Part shown: piece after piece, positions 1 through 7,644 of the stretch
Numbering within the stretch: position 1 is the first letter of the stretch
How the letters are laid out: each line of letters begins with the position of its first letter
Source of the DNA: Phycisphaera sp.
GTDB lineage: Bacteria > Planctomycetota > Phycisphaerae > Phycisphaerales > SM1A02
Length of the DNA: 64,000 nt
Reading direction: 5' to 3'
Assembly: GCA_016124975.1 (NCBI GenBank)
Contig: WGMP01000025.1
Location: forward strand, 1-64,000
Notes under the pieces: generated by a model
Databases searched by the model: none
The model's input: the letters and a program-made list of their open reading frames with translations, nothing else
What the model was told of the DNA's origin: nothing
Position numbers and translations under genes: made by a program

Positions 1-141
1 AGACCAAAGAAGCGCGCGGCGCCCGGATGGCAAGGAGGCGAAACGAAGCTGTATCCGCAGCGATACAGCGAGTTGAAGCCGACGCCGCCAGCCGGGATGC
101 CGCGCGATTCGACGTCCGGGGATCCGTCAGACAGAACCTAG
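1..141 (+). CDS. possible 3' end of a gene cut by the window start
   Basis: Frame 1 is open from the first base to a TAG at 139-141 and would encode the last 46 residues of a protein ending in DPSDRT. The peptide contains Trp, Tyr and Lys in ordinary proportions. About a quarter of its codons end in A or T, more than in the firm genes of this window, and it contains one of the rare ACGT sites (112-115). Its end would overlap the convergent gene at 127-1713 by 15 bases. I recognise no family. It may be non-coding, or it may be DNA of different origin from its neighbours. Confidence 0.25.
   Translation, partial: RPKKRAAPGWQGGETKLYPQRYSELKPTPPAGMPRDSTSGDPSDRT
48..69. other. 7-bp perfect stem-loop
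   Basis: GCTGTAT at 48-54 pairs perfectly with ATACAGC at 63-69 around an 8-base loop. It lies 58 bases beyond the stop codon of the minus-strand gene at 127-1713 and could help end that transcript. There is no T-run after it on either strand, and it also lies inside the possible partial reading frame at 1-141. Confidence 0.35.
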
Positions 142-1713
142 CGCAAGCGAGCCGCGAACCATCGCCTGCTCGGTCGGGCCATCGAGCGCCGTGAGCTCTC
201 CCTGCGGCCCGAAGGTCGCGGCCAGCGTCGCGCGATGCGGGAGATAGACCACGAGCAGACGCCATTCGGCGCGTGTGGCGCCCGCCGGAATCGCGACCGT
301 GAACGGCGCTGCGTCGTCCCTGAAACGAGGCTCCGCGTTCGCTCCGATGGGGTCGCCTCCGTCGAAACACACCGACTCGAGGACGATCGCGGCCTGGCCC
401 CATGGGGAGAATAGATCGCTGCTGAAGCGCGGCGTGAACCTCAGGGAGCGTTCGCCGCGTGGGTCCGTGTCGATGACGACATCCGCGGTGGCGCTCGCCG
501 CGAGGGCGCGCGCCAGGAACTCAGGCGGCAGGGTGCCTGCGGCGATCGCGGCGGGAATGTGGCCGAGGCCGAGAGGGAGGCTTGGCTCGCGCGCAGCCGC
601 GAGATCGCCCTCCGCGCGCTCGATGAGCCGCTCGGCGAGGCCCACCGCATGCCGCGGCGAGAGGCTGCGGCCGGTGAGTGCGTCGCGGGCCGACATCGCC
701 GACAGCCCGTCGCCCTCTGCGAGCGGGACGAGCACCGCGTTCGGAAGGTATGCAAACCCGCCAAGGACTGCGAAGGTGAGGAAGCCGAAGAGTCCGAGGA
801 CCGGCAGCGCGAGCGAGAGAATCGAGATCGCGGCGTACCTGAACTCGAAGCGCCGCTCGACCGTCGCGACCGCGGCGGGGGCGGAGAGATCGACGCCGCA
901 CTCGGGACAGCGCGCGGGATGAGGGTTCGCCAGCAGCTGCCTGCACGCGCTGCAGCGGGCCTCGGCGCGCCTGCGCATCACGACGCCCATCACGGCGAAC
1001 GGGCCCGTGACGAGAAGCATGATGCCGAGGTAGGCGACCAGGAGGGGCACCGATCGCGGTGGGAGATCGGCGATCCCGAACGCAAGTACGACGAACCCCG
1101 GCACGCTGAAGAAGGCCATGAGCTGAAGCGCCGCGAGGTAGCGCGCACCCAGTCGGCGCCCATGGTCCTGCGCGGTCGACAGGCCCTGCGCGTGGACGCG
1201 CGCGAAGCGCACGCCGAACGACCGCTTGGGCGCGCGTGCCGCGAGCGCCGCGAACCCGCGCATCGCCGTCACATCGTCTCTGCGCGCCTGCGCCTCCCAG
1301 TACTCGACGAGGTCGGGCTGGTCGTCGCGCGAGAGCCCGTGCGGGCAGCGCGGTGCCTCGCCCTGTTCGGTGCGCGTCGGAAGCGCGCGCCTGCACAGCG
1401 GGCAGACGCATCCGCCGTCGTCCCACGCGGCCTCGAGGGCACGGCTGAGCTCCGCGTGGCGCCGCAGCCCCTGCAGCGCGACCACGAGCATCGTCGCCAT
1501 GTAAGCGGATGCCGCGATTCCCCACCACCAGCCACCCATCCGAATGCCGACGAACGCGCCGACGAACGCGCCAGCGCCGAGCGTCAGGAAGACGACGGGA
1601 AGTCGCCACCAGCGATTCCCGCCGAGCCTGTCCCAGCGGGCTCTCCGCGCAAGCAACCCGTCCCACTCCGATCGTGGGATCGACCAGGATCGATGATTGT
1701 CGGCGCGATCCAT
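127..1713 (-). CDS. membrane protein with two zinc-ribbon-like Cys clusters (paralogue 1)
   Basis: A 528-residue membrane protein of unknown function. The chosen ATG gives an N-terminus (SWSIPRSEWDGL) that matches the start of its upstream neighbour (EWSITKAEWDGL); upstream codons would run into the intergenic space. Hydrophobic segments lie near residues 37-57, 61-80, 195-215, 222-245 and 294-318. Two cysteine clusters are visible: C102/C104/C107 with C123, and a CxxC-CxxC ribbon (C254, C257, C269, C272). The C-terminal 200 residues are soluble-looking. The same architecture in the gene at 1751-3385 shows a tandem duplication. It is the last gene behind rny and the other paralogue, 37 bases after the previous stop, so probably co-transcribed. 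The Cys ribbons suggest zinc binding; no enzymatic motif is seen. Confidence 0.8.
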   Translation of the reverse strand: MDRADNHRSWSIPRSEWDGLLARRARWDRLGGNRWWRLPVVFLTLGAGAFVGAFVGIRMGGWWWGIAASAYMATMLVVALQGLRRHAELSRALEAAWDDGGCVCPLCRRALPTRTEQGEAPRCPHGLSRDDQPDLVEYWEAQARRDDVTAMRGFAALAARAPKRSFGVRFARVHAQGLSTAQDHGRRLGARYLAALQLMAFFSVPGFVVLAFGIADLPPRSVPLLVAYLGIMLLVTGPFAVMGVVMRRRAEARCSACRQLLANPHPARCPECGVDLSAPAAVATVERRFEFRYAAISILSLALPVLGLFGFLTFAVLGGFAYLPNAVLVPLAEGDGLSAMSARDALTGRSLSPRHAVGLAERLIERAEGDLAAAREPSLPLGLGHIPAAIAAGTLPPEFLARALAASATADVVIDTDPRGERSLRFTPRFSSDLFSPWGQAAIVLESVCFDGGDPIGANAEPRFRDDAAPFTVAIPAGATRAEWRLLVVYLPHRATLAATFGPQGELTALDGPTEQAMVRGSLALGSV

Positions 1714-1750
1714 CACGGAGTGACGATACCCGCAACGACGGCGGCGCGTC

Positions 1751-3385
1751 TCACCGCGTCGTGACCGTCGCCTCGAGCTCGAGCGGATAGACCCCAAGCG
1801 CGTCCGCAGGCGGGATCAGCGCGTCCGATTCGTCGAACTCGGGCGTGTACCGCTGCCACGACGGCCCCCACACCACGATCCAGCAGCGCGCGCGCACGGT
1901 GCGCGTGCCGGGCGGGACGCCCTCGAGGCGCGCGGTGAAGGCGAGCTTTGACTCAGGCAGCGCGCGACCTTGCGCCCGCTCCCGCCAGAAGTCCTCGACA
2001 TCGTGGGCGAAGATCGACCAGTCCGCACCCTTCGTCCAGGTCTCTCCGTCGAGTGAGACGCCTCCGAACACGAGACGCGGTGTGCGTTCCATGCCGAAGA
2101 TGAGCGTGCCGAACTCGGGTGTCACCGTCGCGACAACCGCATCGCCATCGCGTGCGATGGCGAGGTCAGCCTGCACGACGGTGCGCGCGGCGCGCTCGAT
2201 GGTGGCGGGCTGCACCTTCCCAGCCGCCATCGCGTTCGGCAGGAAGTCAAAGTCGAGAAGCGGCCGCGGCCCGTCGGGCGCGGCGCACGAGATCAGCACC
2301 TCGAGCGCGCCGTCGATCTCGGCCTGCGTCATCGTGGCCACGGTCATGCTCTGGAAGTAGTCGTACGGTGGGCGCGTCCACGCATAGATCGGGCTTTGGA
2401 CGCTGGGAGGAAGCACGGACACGAGCGACCTGAGCAGCGGGTTGCCCGCGAAGATCAGGACGAAAGGCACGAAGAAGATCGCCGCCTTCCACGAACCCCC
2501 GCGCTGCTCGATGCGGGAAACGGCCGCGGGAAGCGTGAGATCGGAACCGCACTCGGCGCAGAGCGTCGGCTGCGCGCTCGCGCAGAGCTGTCCGCACTTG
2601 GCGCATCGCAGCTTGCCGACCTTCCAGACGGGTCCTGAGATTGCCGAGATCGGGATGAACAGCATGATCCACCAGCATCCTCCGAGGACCGGCAGCAGCA
2701 CCGAGCGGCCGAAGAAGTGCCAGACTGCGAATCCAAGCAGGGCGATGATCGCGTACTGCACCAAGATGCTCGGCAGCGCGGCGCGCAGGCGTTGCAGCGG
2801 GGTTGCATCGGGGTCTCCGAACGAGAAGAGGGAGCGCTTCGCCGCCTTCGAGATGGCGCGGCGCGCGCGCGCCAGCCCCGTGGGAGCGGCCTGCCGCGCG
2901 AGCAGCTGGTCGCCGTACTTCGTCAGCCCGCCGATGTCCGTGGTCGCCATCGACTCCCAGTAGCGCAGGAGAAGCGGCTGCTCTGCGCGCGTGAAGCCGT
3001 GCCCGCGGCAGGGGGCGGTGTCGACGCGTTCGCGGCACCATGGGCAGGCGCAGCCGCGCGACTCCCAGACCTCCGCGTGGAGCGCGTCCCAGGTGCGGCT
3101 GCTGCGCCGCATCCAGAAGTACTCGGGGATGGCGAGGAGCATCACCACCACGCCCGCGATGGACGCGACGCGCTTGATCGTGTCGAGGAGCGGCGCCTCG
3201 GGCACGCTCGTGAGGAAGAGCGGCGCGCACAGGAGAAGCACGCCGAACAGCACCGTCCCACCGACGGAGACCCACAGCCAGATGTGCAGCTTCTGGGCGC
3301 GCGAACCGAGCCCATCCCACTCCGCCTTCGTGATCGACCACTCGGGCGCGGCGGCGTTCGGCTGGGCAGGCTCCTTCCCCTCCAT
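1751..3385 (-). CDS. membrane protein with two zinc-ribbon-like Cys clusters (paralogue 2)
   Basis: A 544-residue paralogue of the gene at 127-1713 with the same order of parts: an N-terminal SITKAEWDGL motif, a pair of membrane segments (about 35-60 and 72-92), a first Cys cluster (C112, C114, C117, C126), a second membrane pair, a CxxC-CxxC ribbon (LRCAKCGQL then LCAECGSDL), another hydrophobic segment, and a long soluble C-terminal part. It starts 15 bases after the stop of rny, so the two are very likely on one transcript. Function unknown; the two ribbons probably bind zinc. I cannot say whether the two paralogues pair with each other. Confidence 0.8.
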   Translation of the reverse strand: MEGKEPAQPNAAAPEWSITKAEWDGLGSRAQKLHIWLWVSVGGTVLFGVLLLCAPLFLTSVPEAPLLDTIKRVASIAGVVVMLLAIPEYFWMRRSSRTWDALHAEVWESRGCACPWCRERVDTAPCRGHGFTRAEQPLLLRYWESMATTDIGGLTKYGDQLLARQAAPTGLARARRAISKAAKRSLFSFGDPDATPLQRLRAALPSILVQYAIIALLGFAVWHFFGRSVLLPVLGGCWWIMLFIPISAISGPVWKVGKLRCAKCGQLCASAQPTLCAECGSDLTLPAAVSRIEQRGGSWKAAIFFVPFVLIFAGNPLLRSLVSVLPPSVQSPIYAWTRPPYDYFQSMTVATMTQAEIDGALEVLISCAAPDGPRPLLDFDFLPNAMAAGKVQPATIERAARTVVQADLAIARDGDAVVATVTPEFGTLIFGMERTPRLVFGGVSLDGETWTKGADWSIFAHDVEDFWRERAQGRALPESKLAFTARLEGVPPGTRTVRARCWIVVWGPSWQRYTPEFDESDALIPPADALGVYPLELEATVTTR

Positions 3386-3400
3386 GGCGGGTTCGTCGCG

Positions 3401-5032
3401 CTACCGCGCGATCGCCTCCGCGCGCGTCTCGCGCAGCACGGTCACCTTGATCTCGCCGGGGAAGGTCATCTCTGCCTCGACGCGCTTGGCGATCGACTCT
3501 GCGATCTGGAAGGCGAGCGCGTCGTCTGCCTTCTTCGCATTGAGGATGACGCGGATCTCGCGGCCCGCCTGGATCGCGTGGGCCTCGTCGACATGCGGCT
3601 GCTCGCGGGCGATCGCCTCGAGCTGCTCGAGGCGCTTGATGTACATCTCCATCGACTCGCGGCGCGCGCCAGGACGGGCGCCCGAGATCGCGTCGGCCGC
3701 CATGACGATCGGCGTGTACGCGGTCGTCGCGGGGATGTCGCCGTGGTGGCCGCCGCAGGCGTTGAGCACGGCCTCGCTCTTCTCGCCGTACTTCTTGAGG
3801 AACTCCATGCCGATCGCGGGGTGGCCACCTTCCATCTCGTGGTCCATCGCCTTGCCGATGTCGTGGAGAAGGCCCGCGCGACGGGCGATCGCGCCGTTGA
3901 GTCCGAGCTGGTCGGCGATCATCTGCGACAGGAATGCGACCTCGATCGAGTGGCGCAGCACATTCTGGCCGTAGCTCGTGCGGAAGTGCATCTTGCCGAG
4001 CGCCTCGATGACCTTCGGGTGGAGCCCGCGGACATCGGCCTCGACGACGGCCTCGTTGCCGACCTTGACGACCTTCTCCTCGATGTCGCGCTTGGTCTGC
4101 TCCACGAGCTCCTCGATGCGCGTCGGGTGGATGCGGCCGTCGGCGACGAGCCGCTGCAGCGCCTCTGCCGCGATCGCCTGACGCACGCGGTCGAAGCACG
4201 ACACGCTGATGACGCCAGGGGTGTCGTCGACGAGGATGTCTGCGCCCGTGGCCTTCTCGATGGCGCGGATGTTGCGGCCCTCGCGGCCGATGATGCGGCC
4301 CTTCATGTCCTCGCTCGTGATCTTGATCGAGCGCACCGTCGACTCGCCGACATTCTCGGCGGCGTAGCGCTGGATCGCCATCAGGGTGATCTCGCGCGCC
4401 TTGCCCTTCGCGTCGCGCTCGGCCTCGTCGAGGATTCTTTGGCGCAGCGCGGAGCCATCGTGCTCGCTCTCGACGCGCACCTCGGCGAGGTAGAGCTCGC
4501 GGGCCTCCTCGCGGGAGAGGCCCGACACCTTCGACAGCGCGCCGCGGAGTTCGGCGCGGCTGCGCTCGTTCTCGTCGGCGATGCGGCGGAGGTCCTCCTC
4601 CTGGCGCTTGAGGTCCGCCTCGCGACCCTCGATCTTCTGCTCGCGCTGGCCGATCGACTCGAGCTTCTTGTCGAGCGTCTCCTCGCGCTTGGCGGCGCGG
4701 GCGAGGCTCTCGTCGAGCTTGGCCTGGGTCGCCTTCGACTCGCGGTCGAGCGCGGCCCGCTTCTCGGACGCCTGCTTCTCCGCCGCCAGCTCGATCTCGC
4801 GGGCCTTCTTCTCCGACTCGCTCCGTACCGCGTTCGCGGCGAGCTCCGCCTGGGCCTTGGCGTCGGCGAGCATGCGGTCGGCCTCAGCACGCGCGGCCTT
4901 GATGCCGCGGCCCGAGGCAAAGGTCAGGATCATGATGCCGACGACGGCGCCGACGACGAGCCCGATGGCCGCCGCCGTGATGAGTGCGGCGACGCCGAAG
5001 TCACCGCTTGAGTTCTGGAGAAGGATGGACAC
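3401..5032 (-). CDS. rny: ribonuclease Y
   Basis: Membrane-anchored endoribonuclease that initiates mRNA decay in many bacteria. The 543-residue product has one N-terminal membrane segment (about residues 12-36), a long charged coiled coil rich in Ala, Glu, Lys and Arg to about residue 190, a KH RNA-binding domain containing GRIIGREGRNIRAIE, and an HD phosphohydrolase domain with RHSIEVAFLS and LLHDIGKAMDHE carrying the metal-binding His and Asp. The GTG start at 5030-5032 is chosen because a perfect AGGAGG (complement of 5038-5043) lies five bases upstream; the ATG further upstream would add 17 unlikely residues. It is the first gene of a run that continues into two zinc-ribbon membrane proteins. 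Length is slightly above the usual 510-520 residues. Confidence 0.95.
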   Translation of the reverse strand: MSILLQNSSGDFGVAALITAAAIGLVVGAVVGIMILTFASGRGIKAARAEADRMLADAKAQAELAANAVRSESEKKAREIELAAEKQASEKRAALDRESKATQAKLDESLARAAKREETLDKKLESIGQREQKIEGREADLKRQEEDLRRIADENERSRAELRGALSKVSGLSREEARELYLAEVRVESEHDGSALRQRILDEAERDAKGKAREITLMAIQRYAAENVGESTVRSIKITSEDMKGRIIGREGRNIRAIEKATGADILVDDTPGVISVSCFDRVRQAIAAEALQRLVADGRIHPTRIEELVEQTKRDIEEKVVKVGNEAVVEADVRGLHPKVIEALGKMHFRTSYGQNVLRHSIEVAFLSQMIADQLGLNGAIARRAGLLHDIGKAMDHEMEGGHPAIGMEFLKKYGEKSEAVLNACGGHHGDIPATTAYTPIVMAADAISGARPGARRESMEMYIKRLEQLEAIAREQPHVDEAHAIQAGREIRVILNAKKADDALAFQIAESIAKRVEAEMTFPGEIKVTVLRETRAEAIAR

Positions 5033-5252
5033 ACGCGCCTCCTGACAAAGGAACACCCGCCGGGTGCGAAGGGCACCCGCCAAGCGTGCGGCGCTCGAAG
5101 ATGATCCAGCGGTCCCGTTTCAGTGCTTCAGGTGGTCTTCAGCGCCTTCGCACAGCGCATCGAGCCTGCGGAACGGTCCCTGGACGCGCAGATGCGCGGC
5201 CGAGTCGTGCCGAGGCGGATGTTGAAGGCTCGAAACGGTCACGAGTTACGAA

Positions 5253-5312
5253 GAACCGAATTGGGAGGAACCGAGTTGGGGACGACCTTGTCGAGAATGA
5301 CCTTGTCGGGAA
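5253..5312. repeat. four tandem 15-base units
   Basis: Two near-identical units GAACCGAATTGGGAG and GAACCGAGTTGGGGA (5253-5282) are followed directly by two more, CGACCTTGTCGAGAA and TGACCTTGTCGGGAA (5283-5312). The unit length is constant although the two pairs differ in sequence. The array is AT-richer than its surroundings and about 300 bases upstream of the permease start. Confidence 0.8.
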
Positions 5313-5399
5313 CAACTTCGGGTGCCGCCCCCCGAGGGGAGCGGCCTTGGTCTGGATCGATCTATCACGGGCACGCCACTGAGGTGGTCGGACCCGCGG

Positions 5400-5438
5400 G
5401 TTCACAGGGACCTTGGCGGACCCTGCGAACCTGTGAAC
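5400..5438. promoter_or_regulatory. 9-bp inverted repeat, candidate operator or hairpin
   Basis: GTTCACAGG (5400-5408) and CCTGTGAAC (5430-5438) are perfect inverted copies separated by 21 bases. A half-site-like GTGAACGG recurs at 5479-5486. This fits a repressor or activator binding site in front of the permease at 5614, or the stem of a leader RNA. No regulator gene is adjacent. Confidence 0.4.
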
Positions 5439-5613
5439 GGACGCGAACGGCTTGGCCTGTTCGACGAGCCGAGAAGAGTGAACGGTCGGCAGGGTCCTCG
5501 CTGGGGGTCGGCGTGAACCGATTCCTCACCGAGATGCCGCCCGGCCCGCATCCGCGGACCCCGCAAGTATCCGCTCCCTGCGCCAACTGTCAAGGTAGGA
5601 TTCGGCTCTCCCC

Positions 5614-7446
5614 ATGCCTCCGATCCTGGTCTGGCTCTCGAACCTGCTCCCCACGAACCCGATCGCGGTTCGCATCGTGGCGGGCGGCTCGCGCAGGACG
5701 CAGCATCTCCTGCTCCGCTCGGGCTATCTGGCGCTGATGATCGCCATCCTCCTGATCGGACTCCTCGGGGGAGAGGGGTCGATGAAGCAGCTGGCGACCC
5801 GCGGGGCGGGCGCGTTCTCGGTCGTGTCGTTCGGGCAGGTGGCGCTGATCTGCGTCCTGACCCCGATCTTCATGGCGGGGGCGATCGTCCAGGAGGCGAG
5901 CCCGAGGACCTGGGACATCCTGCTCACGACGCCGCTCTCGAACCTGCAGATCGTGCTCGGGAACATCTTCGGGCGCCTCTTCTTCATCATTGCGCTGCTT
6001 CTCTCGACATTTCCGCTGTTCGTGCTGACCCAGTTCTTCGGCGGCGTCCCCGGCGAGGCGATCTTCACGAGCTACGCGATCGCCGCCTCGAGCGCGCTCA
6101 TCGTCGCCACGACCGCCGTCACGCTCTCGGTGACCCGCAGCGCGGGGAAGCGCGCCGTCTTCGTCTTCTACGCGGCGGTCGTGATGTACCTCTTCGCGAC
6201 CTACGCCGCCGACGCCTACGCGCGGCAGGGGGCCGTGATCGGAATCGGAACAGGCGCCACCCAGACCACGATCTTCACGGCGTTCAACCCGTTCCTCGCC
6301 CTTGAGAGCGCGCTCAGCTCGACCAACTATGTGCCCTATGCGCCGGGAACGGCGCCGTTCACGCCCTTCGCGCCGCTCTACGAGACGCCCGCGCGGAGCT
6401 TCTGCCTCATCTGCATCGCGGCGAGCGTGGCGATGGTGGTCTGGTCGACGATGCGCCTGCGCGTCATCGGTACGCGCGGCCCGCGCGTCTCGTGGTGGCG
6501 CGCGCTTCTCGGCACGGGCGCGGGCGCGCGCGGCACGCGCGAGTCGCGCCGCGTCGGCTCGAACCCGATCGCCTGGCGCGAGAACATGCTCCGCTCGCAG
6601 TCGGTCGCGGGCATGTTCGGCCGCTGGCTCTTCCTCGGGCTCGGCGCGTGCGTCGGGCTCGTCGTGTGCGGGCTTCACCACCAGGGGACGATCAGTTCCT
6701 CCGACCTCCGCCTCGCGCTCCTCGGGATCGTCGGCGCGGAGATCGCGGTCGTGCTCCTCACCGCCGTCAGCGTCAGCGCGACCGCCGTCAGCCGCGAGCG
6801 CGAGGACGGCACGCTCGACATCCTGCTGACGACGCCGATCCAGCCAGGGCCGTATCTCGCGGGCAAGCTGCGGGGAATCGTGCAGTTCCTCGTGCCGATG
6901 CTGCTGGTCCCGTTCGTCACGCTCGGCACGGTGTCGCTCTATGTCCTCTTCGGCGGTTTCGGCGCGGCGCAGGGCGTCATGGTCACGGAGCCCTTCCTCA
7001 CGGCCACGGTGACGGGGCCGCTCGTCCTTCCCGAGGGCGCGCTCCTCGTGCTCGTCAACCTCGTGGCGGTGACTGCGTTCGCCATCATGGTGGGACTGCA
7101 GTGGTCGCTGCGCACGAAGGGCACCATCGGCTCCGTCATGGCAGCGATCGGCGTCCTCGGCCTCCTTGGAATCGTGCTCGGGACCTGCGCCACCGCGCTC
7201 GGCGCGAGCGTGCCGTATGTGGGCGCCGCGGCCGCGGCCGCGAGCCCGCTCAACATGCTCTTCGCAACCGTGACCCCCGTCACCTCCGTCGAGGAGAGCA
7301 TGAACGACCCGGTCGCGATGCGCACGAGCCTTGCGGTCGGCACGGTCGTCGCCTGCGTCCTCTACGGGGTCGCCTGCTTCCTGATGCACGCATCGATGAA
7401 GCGCGGCTTCATGATGGTGGTGCGGCGGCTCGCGGGCACGAGCTGA
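5614..7446 (+). CDS. ABC-2 type transporter permease, two homologous halves fused
   Basis: A 610-residue polytopic inner-membrane protein of the ABC-2 permease type. Each half carries the same signature: TWDILLTTPLSNLQIVLGN near residue 102 and TLDILLTTPIQPGPYLAGK near residue 405, each preceded by an SPR or ERE motif and followed by strongly hydrophobic segments. It therefore looks like two permease domains joined head to tail, which could form a complete transmembrane pore in one chain. No ATP-binding subunit is encoded next to it, so the ATPase must lie elsewhere. The start ATG lies directly behind a 581-base divergent region. Substrate unknown; related permeases without a partner are often loosely linked to exported proteins, and here the next gene encodes an exported DUF4139 protein. 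Confidence 0.85.
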   Translation: MPPILVWLSNLLPTNPIAVRIVAGGSRRTQHLLLRSGYLALMIAILLIGLLGGEGSMKQLATRGAGAFSVVSFGQVALICVLTPIFMAGAIVQEASPRTWDILLTTPLSNLQIVLGNIFGRLFFIIALLLSTFPLFVLTQFFGGVPGEAIFTSYAIAASSALIVATTAVTLSVTRSAGKRAVFVFYAAVVMYLFATYAADAYARQGAVIGIGTGATQTTIFTAFNPFLALESALSSTNYVPYAPGTAPFTPFAPLYETPARSFCLICIAASVAMVVWSTMRLRVIGTRGPRVSWWRALLGTGAGARGTRESRRVGSNPIAWRENMLRSQSVAGMFGRWLFLGLGACVGLVVCGLHHQGTISSSDLRLALLGIVGAEIAVVLLTAVSVSATAVSREREDGTLDILLTTPIQPGPYLAGKLRGIVQFLVPMLLVPFVTLGTVSLYVLFGGFGAAQGVMVTEPFLTATVTGPLVLPEGALLVLVNLVAVTAFAIMVGLQWSLRTKGTIGSVMAAIGVLGLLGIVLGTCATALGASVPYVGAAAAAASPLNMLFATVTPVTSVEESMNDPVAMRTSLAVGTVVACVLYGVACFLMHASMKRGFMMVVRRLAGTS

Positions 7447-7590
7447 GCGCGTGGCGCCCGCCGCGTGGCCGGGAACACGGCGGCACGCTGCGAGTTCAGG
7501 TGCGATTCCCGCCGTGAATGCCCGCGCGGCGAGACGCGTCCCGACGAATCGTCATGTACCGTGCCCCGCGAGCCGTTCGCGCGGCGCCTC

Positions 7591-7644
7591 GCATTCACGC
7601 CGACCTTCACGCTGACCTTCACGCTGACCCTCACGGAGACCTTC
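7591..7644 (+). repeat. 12-base tandem repeat ending at the start codon of the DUF4139 gene
   Basis: Four 12-base units, GCATTCACGCCG, ACCTTCACGCTG (twice, exact) and ACCCTCACGGAG, are followed by a half unit ACCTTC and then the ATG at 7645. The fourth unit supplies the GGAG that acts as ribosome binding site, six bases before the ATG. The frame upstream stays open, so a longer protein with a Thr-Phe/Thr-Leu repeat is formally possible, but the signal peptide begins at 7645. Confidence 0.85.

Larger units (their letters stand above)
5033..5613. other. 581-bp divergent intergenic region between rny and the ABC permease
   Basis: No convincing gene is seen here. It should hold the promoters of rny (minus) and of the permease (plus). 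It contains four successive 15-base repeats at 5253-5312, a near-perfect GC-rich hairpin at 5324-5345 (GCCGC and CCCC facing GGGG and GCGGC), and a 9-bp inverted repeat GTTCACAGG/CCTGTGAAC at 5400-5438. The octamer GTGAACGG occurs at 5434-5441 and 5479-5486, with a GTGAACCG near 5513. The density of structure could mean a regulated promoter or an untranslated structured RNA. Confidence 0.5.

Noticed and set aside
2717-5011. Long plus-strand open frames opposite rny and its neighbours
   Set aside because: They are mirror frames caused by extreme third-position GC; the minus-strand genes have clear domains and ribosome binding sites.
5123-5737. Pentapeptide-like repeat protein in the rny-permease gap
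   Set aside because: The repeat comes from the 15-base units and is readable in two frames; there is no start or conserved domain, and the frame runs into the permease.
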